From a virus, in IMG/VR virus record IMGVR_UViG_3300035034_000386, positions 1 to 38,955 of that record: a DNA stretch of 38,955 nt. The stretch is one strand, 5' to 3'. Position numbers and translations under genes: made by a program. Under the pieces are notes generated by a model. It ran no database searches. It saw only the letters and a list, made by a program, of their open reading frames with translations, and was not told the DNA's origin. Below, piece by piece: positions 22,051-32,071 of the stretch. Each line of letters starts with the position of its first letter. The first letter of the stretch is position 1.

Positions 22051-24209
22051 ATTATCCAGAGGTAAGATATTATTTAAGTTCTGAGTCTATAGGTCGGGTT
22101 TTACTAAAATTTGAGCCTATAAACTGGAATGAAGATGATAAACAATTAGTTAGAAATACAGATAACTGGGGAGTAGTTACACAGTTATCTAATGATTTAT
22201 TGTTTGTAAAAGACGGTAGAGAATTATTACAAGGAATCTATGAAAGCGAAGGAACGGAAGTAGAAGTTATATTAGAAAGATTTATAATAGAAACTTTAGA
22301 TAAAAGTTATGAGCTAGATTATAGAGGTAATTTAGACATGAAAACCTATGTTTTAGATGATGAAAAAGTAAGCGTACAATTTCTTACAGGAGGTTTGCAA
22401 AGTCTCGTTGAAAGTCAATTCGATGAGTCTTACGAGTTACAAAGATTAACAGATATAAACGGCAATGACATAACGCCTTTAGTTTATAAGGATATTTATT
22501 GGCAAGGGCGAAGAATATTTTTAGAAAGCTTAAGTCAAACAGCAAATCCACCAACTGGTTTTATATTATCTACTTCAGTTCAAAATAATGCACAAATATA
22601 TTCAAGAAATATAAACACTATACAAGTTTTTGAAAGTGTAGGACTAGAACTAAATGATCCTTTTAATGTAGATTTATTTAACTTAACGCCATATGCAGAA
22701 ATATATGAAGCTAATGGAGTAAATAAGCCTAATTCAAGTTCATTTTTTAGGATTAATATTTCTGATGTTAACAGCTCATTTAATTATAAAATAAGTTTTG
22801 CGACTAAACACGGAAACGGTTTTTATAATGAGGTAAGTTCTTCAACTGATTATGCTTTAAAAGTTGCTTTAGTTTTTTATGATAGAATAGATTCAGAGTG
22901 GGAGTTTAACAGGATAGAGGATATTCATATACATTCTGATTTTGAAAATACGGATAGATTTAGTTTTAACGTAGAATCTAGTACAATATTGATTTCAAAT
23001 CAAGCTGTGTCATTATGCCCATATATTAGCAGAATAACAACCCCAACAGTATTTAGTAGCGGTCAAATGAATTTCTTTGATATACAATGCAGTATAAAAT
23101 TAGAACAAAATAGCACATTCCAGCCTACAGAATTTAAAGGGATTAAAATGTTTGATTCCTTTGAACGTATGTTAGAAATATACACAGGACAAAGAAACAG
23201 AATAAAGTCACAGTTTTTTAAGGATGGTCAGTTTAAAGATGTTTTGTTAAGTTCTGGAAAGCAAATAAGAAACATTCCAGAAGCAAAACTAAGCGTTGAG
23301 CTTAAAGACTTATTTGAAACTAATAATTATTTTAACTTAGGATGGTCAATAGAAAAACACGAAAATAAAGAGTTCTATGTTATAGAAGATAAAACATATT
23401 TCTTTGTAGATTTTCCCTTAATTGACTTAGGTGAAGTTTCTAAACTAAAAATAAGCTGTGCTGATGAGTTTTTATTTAAGTCAGGAACATTTGGAAACTC
23501 TAAAGCAGGAGACTACGAAGAGGTGCAAGGATTACAAGAATATAACGCTCTAACAACTTATCAGACACACTTAAAAACAGCAGATAACAAATATGAAGTA
23601 GAAGGAAAGATAAGAGCTGATCTTGTAGGTGCGGAGCTTGCAAGACGGCAAAACTTTATAGTAGCACCTAATACAGATACTCGTTACGACAACGAAAACT
23701 TTTTATTTGATTCTAAGATTTACGAGTCTACAAAGTTTACGCCTAAAGTTTGGCAAGACTCACTAAGCCAGCAACCTATTTGCTACGATCCAGAAAGTGC
23801 GGGCAACTTACTATTAACACCGTTCAGGTCAATGGAGAGACACAGCCGAACGTTTGGAGCAGGGTTAACAAAGTACCCTAATAAGTTTGTAAGATACTCC
23901 AGCGGTACTGGAAAGGTAGAAGTGGCAACAAAATTAGAAGGTGAGCCAATAAGATTTGAAAACAGTAACATAATAAACAGCGAGCTTAAAAAACCAGATT
24001 ACGAAGCAGAATATTATGAGTTTGAGAGTCCGTTAAGCACTACAATTCGTAGAAAGTTAAGAGAGTCAACATTATACAATGAAAGATTGATACCTAATAC
24101 GAATTTTTTAATTAAATTTACAAACAAAAGGCAAGAATATTTTGGTTATATTATCCAAGTTGGTTTTAATGATCCTGGCAACTGGAAACTAATAAAAAAG
24201 AATGTGTAA
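22047..24209 (+). CDS. Distal tail / baseplate-type protein, 720 aa
   Basis: A large, mostly beta-rich protein starting in an ATGA overlap with the tape-measure gene, the usual place for the distal tail protein. I recognise no catalytic motif. Segments such as GNLDMKTYVLDDEKVSVQFL near residue 95 and RHSRTFGAGLTKYPNKFVRY near 600 suggest a structural tail-tip protein. Its neighbours downstream are adhesins, so it probably forms the platform that holds them. Confidence 0.65.
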   Translation: MNYPEVRYYLSSESIGRVLLKFEPINWNEDDKQLVRNTDNWGVVTQLSNDLLFVKDGRELLQGIYESEGTEVEVILERFIIETLDKSYELDYRGNLDMKTYVLDDEKVSVQFLTGGLQSLVESQFDESYELQRLTDINGNDITPLVYKDIYWQGRRIFLESLSQTANPPTGFILSTSVQNNAQIYSRNINTIQVFESVGLELNDPFNVDLFNLTPYAEIYEANGVNKPNSSSFFRINISDVNSSFNYKISFATKHGNGFYNEVSSSTDYALKVALVFYDRIDSEWEFNRIEDIHIHSDFENTDRFSFNVESSTILISNQAVSLCPYISRITTPTVFSSGQMNFFDIQCSIKLEQNSTFQPTEFKGIKMFDSFERMLEIYTGQRNRIKSQFFKDGQFKDVLLSSGKQIRNIPEAKLSVELKDLFETNNYFNLGWSIEKHENKEFYVIEDKTYFFVDFPLIDLGEVSKLKISCADEFLFKSGTFGNSKAGDYEEVQGLQEYNALTTYQTHLKTADNKYEVEGKIRADLVGAELARRQNFIVAPNTDTRYDNENFLFDSKIYESTKFTPKVWQDSLSQQPICYDPESAGNLLLTPFRSMERHSRTFGAGLTKYPNKFVRYSSGTGKVEVATKLEGEPIRFENSNIINSELKKPDYEAEYYEFESPLSTTIRRKLRESTLYNERLIPNTNFLIKFTNKRQEYFGYIIQVGFNDPGNWKLIKKNV

Positions 24210-26507
24210 ATGAGTTATAGTATAACAAAATTTGAATGTGTATCACAGTCTACACCATGCTTTAATATTCTAATTGATATTGAAATTGTCAAGAGTGCTT
24301 CAAGTTCTGCAAGCGATTTAGTTCGGCTTAGAATTGAGAATCAAGACGGTAGCTCTTCACGATCTTACAATTATCCTGCTGACTTTGTTTCCACAAGCGA
24401 AAGCACAGTAAACAATATAACTACATTTACATTACAATTAAGCAAGACCAGAAGCTATGAGACTGCTAACAATGTATTTATATCGAATACGGAAGGGCAA
24501 ACTTTACCTTTTGTAAATAAATTATTACCCGTTCAATGGTTTATAACAGGTCAAACGGCGGTAGAAGGTAATTTTGTGCCAGTTTTTAAGAAGGATAGAA
24601 TAGTTTTAAACAATTTAGATTTATCGTTGTTAGATTTTGAGTACTCATTAGATGATATTACTTATTCATCTAATTTGCCAGTAAATCAAGCCGATGGAGA
24701 CTATACATTATTTGTTAAGGATTACATAGGATGCAAGAAATCTGTTGACTATACTATTTTTAGTTCTATAAATTATACAATAGACTCTTTTGAGGTTAGC
24801 GAATCTTCTACGCCTTGCGATACCGTAATGGTGAACATGGTACTTAAGAGAGCTTTATCTGACTTAGCTCTCGACTCAATAGTTTTAAATGAAATAAGCG
24901 GTTTTTTTGGTCAAGGCTACAGATACCCACAAGACTTTATATCTCCTGAATCATTTGAAAATAATGGATTTGTTTTCTATGAATTAGAATTTGAAAAAAA
25001 CAGGACAAATCTATTAAGCCACAATATTGTTGTGGTTACATCCGATCAAGTTCAAACAATAATAGAACAAAAAGATATTCCTATTAAGTGGATATTAAGC
25101 TCGGTTAATGTAAGTAGTATTCAAGTAGGTACATCTACCGCAAGCGGAAGGCTGATAAAAACCAATTCTCAGGAACTAAGCAATAATGAGAAGACAGAGA
25201 TAGGAATAGAAGCATCTTTGAATGGTTCTGATTTTGGAGCTAATACTATTGCAGGATTAGAAGACGGAAATTATACTTATCATGTTAGGGATGCCTTTGG
25301 GTGTGTTCAAACATTAGATTTCTTGGTAGGTGGTGCAGATGATGAAGACCCACAAATATTTGTTTCATTACTTAATTCTGTAAGGTTTGCAAAAAGAAAC
25401 TTACTTATAAGAAACTACGAAAACGAACTAAGCTATGAAGATCAAACCGATACAAATTATGGGGATTGGTTTAACAAATATCCAGTAGGCCAAGACTTAA
25501 GAATACAGTATCAATCTAGCTACTCAGATAATAAGGCCTTTTTGATAAAAGATGATGATGTTACCGAATTACCAGTAAGTCAACTTACAGATAATAGAAA
25601 TGTAAAGGATATTCGTGACGGTAGAGCCTTTTATAACGGAACTGATCTTTTTGTTTTTTTTCCTGAAGGTTCTAATATTTACAATGAAGCAGGAGATGTT
25701 ATTGGAGTTAATTTTCTTGATGGATCGTTATTAAGTTATAACGAAATCGGAACATTTATAGAAGTTCAGGATATAGGTACATTAAGAATAAAAGGATTTA
25801 GAACCGTTACCGTTGACTCTATAAATTATGAAGCTATGGAGCTTGATTATAGCAGTACTGGAGGAAACTTTAGCTTGATTAAAAAAATAACTACAGTATT
25901 TACAAAACAGAAGTTTGATTTCTTTGAGTTCCAAATAAATGGATTTGCTTTAGGCTGCTATCAACTTGCAATTTGTGATAGCAATAATTTTGACAATCAA
26001 GACCCTTTATCAACTGTTAAGTATTTATCCGAACGTATTTTAATTACTGCTGATTTAGAAAAAAGTCATTACATAGAATGGTTTAATACAGAAAACAATC
26101 AAATAGGGTGGTCTACTGGCATAAAGAGTAGAATCTATTTACCTTTTGTTATGCCGCCTACATTTGAACCAGAAGACGAGAACGAAGTTTATACTACAGA
26201 TAAAAGACAGTTTCTTTTAGAATCAGAATCTTTTGAGAATTATAATTTTCATCTTGACTTAGTGCCTTTGGCAATAGCTAGACAAATACAGCTATTATTA
26301 AGTAGCGATAATGTTTTAATTGATGATATAAATTATGTTAAAAAAGATACGCCAGATATAGAAGCTCAAGAAGGTTCTAACTTATACCTAGTTAGGCCCA
26401 AATTAGCAAAGTCTACTAACTATAATTCAAATAGTAACATAGGCGAAACAATAAATAATAATCCTGCAACAATAGACGGAAGCAAAGGAATACTAAAACT
26501 TAATTAA
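24210..26507 (+). CDS. Tail protein with tandem duplicated SprB-like repeat units, 765 aa
   Basis: Residues about 5-185 and 189-374 are two copies of one unit. Both begin with a FEC/FEV...STPC segment (STPC at 14-17 and 200-203), share a YNYPADF/YRYPQDF motif, and end with a SprB-like repeat: SLDDITYSS ... GDYTLFVKDYIGC and SLNGSDFGA ... GNYTYHVRDAFGC. SprB repeats are known from cell-surface gliding adhesins of Flavobacteriia. The C-terminal half (about 375-765) is unrelated and beta-rich. A role in tail-tip host contact is likely. Confidence 0.7.
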   Translation: MSYSITKFECVSQSTPCFNILIDIEIVKSASSSASDLVRLRIENQDGSSSRSYNYPADFVSTSESTVNNITTFTLQLSKTRSYETANNVFISNTEGQTLPFVNKLLPVQWFITGQTAVEGNFVPVFKKDRIVLNNLDLSLLDFEYSLDDITYSSNLPVNQADGDYTLFVKDYIGCKKSVDYTIFSSINYTIDSFEVSESSTPCDTVMVNMVLKRALSDLALDSIVLNEISGFFGQGYRYPQDFISPESFENNGFVFYELEFEKNRTNLLSHNIVVVTSDQVQTIIEQKDIPIKWILSSVNVSSIQVGTSTASGRLIKTNSQELSNNEKTEIGIEASLNGSDFGANTIAGLEDGNYTYHVRDAFGCVQTLDFLVGGADDEDPQIFVSLLNSVRFAKRNLLIRNYENELSYEDQTDTNYGDWFNKYPVGQDLRIQYQSSYSDNKAFLIKDDDVTELPVSQLTDNRNVKDIRDGRAFYNGTDLFVFFPEGSNIYNEAGDVIGVNFLDGSLLSYNEIGTFIEVQDIGTLRIKGFRTVTVDSINYEAMELDYSSTGGNFSLIKKITTVFTKQKFDFFEFQINGFALGCYQLAICDSNNFDNQDPLSTVKYLSERILITADLEKSHYIEWFNTENNQIGWSTGIKSRIYLPFVMPPTFEPEDENEVYTTDKRQFLLESESFENYNFHLDLVPLAIARQIQLLLSSDNVLIDDINYVKKDTPDIEAQEGSNLYLVRPKLAKSTNYNSNSNIGETINNNPATIDGSKGILKLN

Positions 26508-29500
26508 TGGCAACATTAGAACAAAGATTACAAGCGGTTGAACAAGCTATCGCAAATAGCAAAATAACCCCAAACCTTCCTAGCCTAAATACATTAGTGG
26601 GTGACGAGTTATTACCAGTATGGTCAAATTCCTTACAAAACACCGTTCAATATCCATTAGGTAATTTGGTAGGCGGTGGTGGTGCTAGTGCCATTAATGA
26701 TGTTATCCCAGTATTTAAAATAATTTACGGTATTGATTACGAGAGCGCAACAGCTATTAATTCACAGATTGCAAGTATAATAAATGCTGACACGGCTTTT
26801 GCTAAAACACAAAACCAATTATTAATATTATACACGGTAAGAATAACGGTAGAGGCATCAATATTTAACAAAAACCTAGCAAGAGAATACTATCTTTTTA
26901 CAGGCACAAAAGGTAATTATGGAAGCGGTGCAACTCAAATAAGCTCACAAGACATTGTTTATTTTGTAACCGACAAAGATGATTCAAGAGAAAATGCAAT
27001 ATTTGATCTTGGAGAGATTGGAGACACTTCGCCAATACAAGACGAGGTTAACACTTCAGGTCCATACGATCCGAGCGTAGCTCAATTAATAGTTTTCAAA
27101 GCTCAAAGAAGCGGTATAGAGTTCGATTTCTTGTATGTAGGTCAAACCATAAGCGAGATTGGAAGCAATGAAACACAGACTACATTAGATGACTTTGTTA
27201 ATCTAAATACCGCTACACCTGACGCACCGCCCGAAGGTTCTGTATTAGACACTGAATTAGATATTAATTCAAATAATGCGGTCACAAATTCAGCTATTAC
27301 ACAGGCTATTAATAATATAACTTCTAATGGATCGGCTAGAGGTACTGGTATAAGTAGTTCTTTTACGGTTTCAGCCGCAAATGGTGGTACTGTTTTTACT
27401 TTATCATCACTAAATTTTGAAATTAGTAGTGATGAAGGTTATCTAGCAAATAATCCCTCGCAGAAACTAAATATTACTGTAGAAAATTTAAACGCAAACT
27501 CAACTTTTGTTTATTATAATAAGGATGGGGATTTAGCACAGCAAACAACTTATCCAACTATAGTCGATTTTGTAAGAAAAGCTTTTGTAGCTAGGATAGT
27601 TATAGATGTTAATGTAAACGAAATAGTAGGCTTTGAGTATTTCTACAATCCACTAGGTCAATATTCAAATCTTATAAGAACTGTAATCGATTATGTTAAA
27701 GAAGCAGGCGTTCCCCTTAAAAAAGGTCTTACAGTCACAGGAAAAAACAATAGTTTAGGCTTTGGAATTGGTGCGGGTTCATTGCTAAGATTTGGAGGTA
27801 CTGGAAATTCATTAGAACCTAGCACGCCATCTTTTGCGGATAATCCAAATGTAAGTTTTGTTTTGGCTGACAGAAATTCTGCTGATTCGGGCGGCAATAC
27901 TTTAATTCCTAAGTTCTGGGATAATAACGGTGTTATAACCGCCTTAGGCTCTACAACTGTTTCTGGTGCAAGGGTTTATTTCTTTAATTCAGGCGTTATT
28001 GGCTTGCAGTACGGACAGGGCAACTACGCAAACATGACACTAGCAAAAGCAGGAGTTAAGCTAGAAGAGTATGTAGTTAATCCATTAGCAACAAATGCGA
28101 CCTTCTTGGGTTGGTGGTTAATAGAATCCACAGCTACAAGATCAGCAGGAACGGAAAACGCTCAATTTGTAGAATACACTATAGGAGTTCAAGGGGGTTC
28201 TTCAAGTTCATTGTCAGGTGCTTTTTTAATTGGAAACAACTTTTCCGAAATACTAAACGCTGCTGCTGCTAGATCAAATTTAGGAATACCTAATAATTTT
28301 GTTAATAAAACTGGAAATGTAAATGAAGACATAACAGGTAGCAAAAACTTTAAAAACCGTGCAATTTTTAACGATAATACATGGATTGAAGATACTGGTT
28401 CTGGTGTAACAATTATAAGTCAAAATGCTAATGTTCCTGTAAATATGATTTTTAGACCAAATGGACGAGCAAGTGCCGTCGGTCAAATGGTTTTATACGA
28501 AAGCGGACGTTTGGAAATTGATGGAAAAATACAATCAACTACCTTTGAAGGAGATGGTTCGGAACTTGATAACGTAGATGCTTTAACTTTAAATGGTTCA
28601 TCCGCTTCTGATTTTCAATTAAAAAGTGAAAAAGGGTCTGCAAATGGTTACGCCTCTCTAGTTGGCGGGAAAGTCCCTGTAAATCAATTACCGTCTTATG
28701 TAGATGACGTTTTAGAATTTGCTAGTTTGTCAGGCTTTCCGAATGCAGGTGAAACAGGTAAAATATACATTGCTTTAGACACAAACAAGCAGTATAGATG
28801 GACTGGATCAAATTATTTGCAAATAACAAACGGATTAATCGCAAGCACAAACGACTTACCAGAAGGCTCTAATAATCTTTATTTTACGGTTGCAAGAGTT
28901 TTAGCTACTCTACTAACTAGCTTTACGCCTTTTGGCTCATCTTCCAATTTAGTAGCCACCGATTCAATATTTACAGCACTAAGAAAATTACAATTTAGAG
29001 TCGCTTTAAATGATGCAAAGGTTGTAATTACCAATTTCATTAGCAGAACTGGTAATGTAGATGAAAGCATTAATGGTGAAAAGACGTTTTCAAATAAAAC
29101 ATTAGTGCCAAGTAATAGTGGTGTTAAAGGTTCTGGATTTGGAAGTTCTAACTTCTCTATTTTTTCATTTTATGGGTCAGACGGAACGACACGTCAAGGT
29201 TATATTGGATTTGGAAGCACAAACGATTCTGATTATTTTTTAGTCAACGATGTTTCTGGAAAACGTTTAGTCCTTAAAGAAAACGGTGATTTTGATTATA
29301 ATGGTGACGTTATAGTAGACGGAAATATAAAATCAAGAAATACATTAATAAGAGATAATACTACTGGTGCTACTGTAATAAGTCAAAATGCAGGCTCTGG
29401 TGAAAGTATAATTTTCAGACCTAAAGGAGATGCAAATGCTAGTGGAGAGGTTGAAATTGATGAATTTGGTAATTTAAAGGCTGACAACGTAATAACAAAT

Positions 29501-29800
29501 GTAAAAACAAAAACATCAGCAACAAGTTACTTATTTCAGGATAGCAACAAAACGGTTGCACCATTATTTACATCTGGAAGCTCTGTTAGTGCTGTAGTAA
29601 AGCTAGGAACACCAATAGGTACAAAGTTTGTTTTAAGTCAATTTGGCACGGGTACAGTAACAATAACTGGTGAATCTGGCGTTACTCTTAGATTTCCTTC
29701 TGGTGAATTAGCAGTGCCAGCGAGTAGATATAGTTTTGTAGAATTAGAAGTTGTAGATACAAATGAGGTAGCGGTAATTGGAAGACTAAAACAAGCGTAA
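26507..29800 (+). CDS. Long tail fibre protein, 1097 aa
   Basis: The N-terminus (ATLEQRLQAVEQAIANS, a short coiled coil) is typical of fibre attachment, and the body is rich in Ser, Gly, Asn and Thr. It carries repeated modules: GNVNEDITGSKNF near 600 and GNVDESINGEKTF near 847, each followed by an ISQN...IIFRP-type block. It also has the fibre motifs TFEGDGSELDNV and GETGKIYIALDTNKQYRWTG. There is no recognisable enzymatic domain. It is the best candidate for the main receptor-binding fibre. The gene overlaps its neighbours by one base on each side. Confidence 0.8.
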   Translation: MATLEQRLQAVEQAIANSKITPNLPSLNTLVGDELLPVWSNSLQNTVQYPLGNLVGGGGASAINDVIPVFKIIYGIDYESATAINSQIASIINADTAFAKTQNQLLILYTVRITVEASIFNKNLAREYYLFTGTKGNYGSGATQISSQDIVYFVTDKDDSRENAIFDLGEIGDTSPIQDEVNTSGPYDPSVAQLIVFKAQRSGIEFDFLYVGQTISEIGSNETQTTLDDFVNLNTATPDAPPEGSVLDTELDINSNNAVTNSAITQAINNITSNGSARGTGISSSFTVSAANGGTVFTLSSLNFEISSDEGYLANNPSQKLNITVENLNANSTFVYYNKDGDLAQQTTYPTIVDFVRKAFVARIVIDVNVNEIVGFEYFYNPLGQYSNLIRTVIDYVKEAGVPLKKGLTVTGKNNSLGFGIGAGSLLRFGGTGNSLEPSTPSFADNPNVSFVLADRNSADSGGNTLIPKFWDNNGVITALGSTTVSGARVYFFNSGVIGLQYGQGNYANMTLAKAGVKLEEYVVNPLATNATFLGWWLIESTATRSAGTENAQFVEYTIGVQGGSSSSLSGAFLIGNNFSEILNAAAARSNLGIPNNFVNKTGNVNEDITGSKNFKNRAIFNDNTWIEDTGSGVTIISQNANVPVNMIFRPNGRASAVGQMVLYESGRLEIDGKIQSTTFEGDGSELDNVDALTLNGSSASDFQLKSEKGSANGYASLVGGKVPVNQLPSYVDDVLEFASLSGFPNAGETGKIYIALDTNKQYRWTGSNYLQITNGLIASTNDLPEGSNNLYFTVARVLATLLTSFTPFGSSSNLVATDSIFTALRKLQFRVALNDAKVVITNFISRTGNVDESINGEKTFSNKTLVPSNSGVKGSGFGSSNFSIFSFYGSDGTTRQGYIGFGSTNDSDYFLVNDVSGKRLVLKENGDFDYNGDVIVDGNIKSRNTLIRDNTTGATVISQNAGSGESIIFRPKGDANASGEVEIDEFGNLKADNVITNVKTKTSATSYLFQDSNKTVAPLFTSGSSVSAVVKLGTPIGTKFVLSQFGTGTVTITGESGVTLRFPSGELAVPASRYSFVELEVVDTNEVAVIGRLKQA

Positions 29801-30105
29801 TGAGCATAGGAATAATATCGTCTAGTAGAATTAGAACGTTTTTTGATGTAAACCCTAAACTTTTTAATACAAGCAATACATCAAAAACTTTGCAAGTTCA
29901 AGTTGAGTCTCAAGGTGATTGGACTGCGACAGTAATAATAGGTGGTGATTTCATTGTTGTTGTTAACAATGGTAGCGGGGACACAAATCATGGAATATTT
30001 GTAGACGTCAACAATAATCCTACCTCAAGAAGTGCTACAGTTAGATTTACAGAAACAAGCACGGCGAAGGATGTAGATGTTGTAATAAATCAAGAACAAA
30101 AATAA
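29800..30105 (+). CDS. Stand-alone BACON-domain protein, 101 aa
   Basis: Residues about 28-100 fit the BACON beta-sandwich pattern: a strand with a conserved Trp (VESQGDWTATVI), a Gly/Asn turn, an NPTSRSATVRF segment and a VDVVINQEQ end that matches the typical V-x-I-x-Q ending. BACON domains occur in Bacteroidetes surface proteins and phage tail proteins and are thought to bind carbohydrate or mucin. Here the domain stands alone next to the fibre gene (one-base overlap), suggesting a separate tail-tip or fibre-associated adhesin. Confidence 0.75.
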   Translation: MSIGIISSSRIRTFFDVNPKLFNTSNTSKTLQVQVESQGDWTATVIIGGDFIVVVNNGSGDTNHGIFVDVNNNPTSRSATVRFTETSTAKDVDVVINQEQK

Positions 30106-30130
30106 ATAATAACAATTAAATAAATAAATA

Positions 30131-30382
30131 ATGAGTGTATTAAAATGGTTACTAAACCACCTTTGGAAAAGAGACAAACTGTATCATCTTATTGCAGGAA
30201 CATTAATATACATTGCAGGTGCTTTGTTGTTTTCTCCTGCTATGGGTTTAATTCTTGCTATATTAGCAGGAGGAGCAAAAGAAATATATGATGAGTTTAT
30301 AAAGAAAACAGGTGGCGACCCTTTGGATTATTTAGCAACAATTTTCTTACCTGTAATATTATTTCTAATAAGCACAATTTAA
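30131..30382 (+). CDS. Small membrane protein, holin candidate, 83 aa
   Basis: Hydrophobic segments lie at about 20-36, 38-48 and 67-82, separated by KEIYDEFIKKTGGDPLDYLA. That polar motif, with DKLYHLIAG before the first membrane segment, resembles a small conserved membrane-protein family with the D-K-x-x-H and K-E-x-x-D pattern (YfiM/DUF2279-like). Position between adhesin and lysis genes makes holin a possible role, but the conserved polar motif is not typical of holins. Confidence 0.55.
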   Translation: MSVLKWLLNHLWKRDKLYHLIAGTLIYIAGALLFSPAMGLILAILAGGAKEIYDEFIKKTGGDPLDYLATIFLPVILFLISTI

Positions 30383-30395
30383 ATAAAAAAACACA

Positions 30396-30671
30396 ATGGC
30401 AATTAACAAATTAGAATTTAACTCAGAAAGCAACTTAGCAAGTCTAGGACAGTTTGGAGTAAGACAAAAAGCAACAGGAGAAACTACGACAACAGATGAA
30501 AAGTTCATGGCCGTTTACGCTAATGAAGATAGTGACTTTTCCACAGAAACTTATAGTGGTGGTGATGCTACATTTACCGTAAAACTAAAAGCTGGGGGGT
30601 CTATTGCAGGAGCTTTTAAAAATATTACATCTGTAACTGGCGATATTCTTTGCATAAAATCCGAAGCATAA
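30396..30671 (+). CDS. Putative tail-associated protein, 91 aa
   Basis: The sequence MAINKLEFNSESNL, then GQFGVRQKATGE, EKFMAVYANEDSDFS and TVKLKAGGSIAGAFKNI resembles a small beta-rich protein found near tail-fibre genes of Bacteroidetes phages. Its function is unknown. It overlaps the next gene (TAATG at 30669-30673), so the two are probably co-translated and may interact. Confidence 0.6.
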   Translation: MAINKLEFNSESNLASLGQFGVRQKATGETTTTDEKFMAVYANEDSDFSTETYSGGDATFTVKLKAGGSIAGAFKNITSVTGDILCIKSEA

Positions 30672-31573
30672 TGAGACACGGATTTAATTTTGGGTTTAAT
30701 TATAATAGATTTTTAGGATCTGGCTTTCAAGGAATGTTAGATTTATTTCCTAATGGCTCATTTGCCGCAAGTGTCAGAAAGTTAAGGCAAAATTATACAG
30801 GAGCATCAACAGAAGTCAGAATTCCTAGTAATGCTCAATCAAATATAGGTTTTGCCGATAATGAACTTAACGAACCTGCCTTAGTAACATTTGCGGATGG
30901 CGGGGATGCTTTTACTGTTGTTTTCAAAGATCAAACAGTAAACGGTAGAGACTTTTCAAGATCAACCGCATCTGAACAACCGAAAATAGTTAGTAATGGT
31001 TCTGTTATACTTGCCAATGGAAAGCCGACATTTTTCTATGACGGAACAAATGACCATTTACGTCGGCCTGCTGCGAATTTTTGCACGCCGACCAATAAAT
31101 TACAGGTATCTTTAGTGGCTGAAAACTCTGAATCCAATATTGGAAGCAATCAGTATATCATGGGCCAATACGGCTCAGGTCAAGATGAAAGAAGTTGGGC
31201 TATTTTAATAGGAGCTGATCAAAAAATTCAATTAAATTTTGGAAATCCTGCAAATGGAACATTTGGAGGTGCTTGGATTTCTGATAATTCAATAGATCCA
31301 GAAAATTTACAAACTATAGGATTTACTTTTGATGCGCGAACTGTAGTTATATATGTTAACGGTTCTGTTATGCAAGGAAGTAATATAGGTTCAGGGCCTC
31401 CAAATTCGCTATTTGATTCAAGCGCAGATGTAACAATCGGATGTGTTTTGAGTAATAATGTGGCTGCTGCATTATGGGAAGGGAATATTTCAGAAATTTA
31501 TTTAGCTGATAATTTAACTGATGATATTGTTGATATTCAACAAAATCAAATGGCTTATTTTAACATTTCTTAA
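30671..31573 (+). CDS. LamG-like adhesin with arabinofuranosidase-like N-terminus, 300 aa
   Basis: The start at 30671 (in the TAATG overlap) is preferred over an upstream TTG. Residues about 20-125 carry a pattern seen in phage host-recognition proteins and arabinofuranosidase-like domains: SVRKLRQNYTGASTEVRIPS, NIGFADNELNE, FKDQTVNGRDF and QPKIVSNG. A LamG/concanavalin-like domain follows from GKPTFFYDGTNDHL, with IYVNGSVMQG and NISEIYLADN as typical strands. It probably binds surface glycans; catalysis is not supported by visible residues. It lies in the adhesin cluster after the fibre and BACON genes. Confidence 0.7.
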   Translation: MRHGFNFGFNYNRFLGSGFQGMLDLFPNGSFAASVRKLRQNYTGASTEVRIPSNAQSNIGFADNELNEPALVTFADGGDAFTVVFKDQTVNGRDFSRSTASEQPKIVSNGSVILANGKPTFFYDGTNDHLRRPAANFCTPTNKLQVSLVAENSESNIGSNQYIMGQYGSGQDERSWAILIGADQKIQLNFGNPANGTFGGAWISDNSIDPENLQTIGFTFDARTVVIYVNGSVMQGSNIGSGPPNSLFDSSADVTIGCVLSNNVAAALWEGNISEIYLADNLTDDIVDIQQNQMAYFNIS

Positions 31574-31574
31574 T

Positions 31575-31787
31575 ATGTATTATACAGGAACAAAGAAGGC
31601 TTGTGAAGATTATAATAAGTTAGTGACAATAGGAGAAAATTATCAACTATTAACTAATGAATGGGCTTCTGTAATCAAAAATTATAATGGAAGAGGTTTT
31701 GCAATTCTTAAGCATAACTCTTACGAAATACACATGACTCTTGTAGATAGATTACCAGATAGTTGGTCTAATAATTTGGAATTATGA
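31575..31787 (+). CDS. Hypothetical protein, 70 aa
   Basis: The ATG at 31575 directly follows the adhesin stop codon; starts further upstream would lie inside that gene. It is a small soluble protein (YTGTKKACEDYNKLVTIGEN and KHNSYEIHMTLVDRLPDSW), similar in feel to small accessory proteins after phage fibre genes, but no family is recognised. It overlaps the next gene by ATGA. Confidence 0.6.
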   Translation: MYYTGTKKACEDYNKLVTIGENYQLLTNEWASVIKNYNGRGFAILKHNSYEIHMTLVDRLPDSWSNNLEL

Positions 31788-32071
31788 GCATATTTTCAGA
31801 TAACTTTGGAATTATACTATCATCTACTCTAGGAGCGATCGGTACCTTCTTTGGTTTTTTTCGTGGCAAAAAAGTTAGAGAGTCAAATGCTAACATTGAG
31901 ATTGGCAAGGCTTATGAGCTTATGGCAAAGCAAAATAACTCCTTCATTGAGAGCATGACCGAGAAAATGAACCACCAAACAAAGGAGATACAAGAGTTAA
32001 AAATTGAGGTTACTGCTTTAAGAGAAGAAAATAAGTTACTTTTAGGTCAACTTAAAAAATATAGAAAATGA
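31784..32071 (+). CDS. Membrane-anchored coiled-coil protein, holin/spanin-like, 95 aa
   Basis: An N-terminal hydrophobic segment (about 8-27, FGIILSSTLGAIGTFFGFF) is followed by a basic stretch (RGKKVRES) and a long coiled coil (about 45-93). This topology resembles an inner-membrane spanin or a phage hemolysin-type membrane protein. It overlaps the endolysin gene (ATGA at 32068-32071), so a lysis function, as holin or accessory, is likely; which one cannot be decided from sequence. Confidence 0.6.
   Translation: MSIFSDNFGIILSSTLGAIGTFFGFFRGKKVRESNANIEIGKAYELMAKQNNSFIESMTEKMNHQTKEIQELKIEVTALREENKLLLGQLKKYRK

Noticed and set aside
30650-30670. TTG start of the LamG-like gene at 30650
   Set aside because: An ATG at 30671 overlaps the preceding stop in a TAATG arrangement, as for many genes here, and the extra residues do not look like a protein N-terminus.
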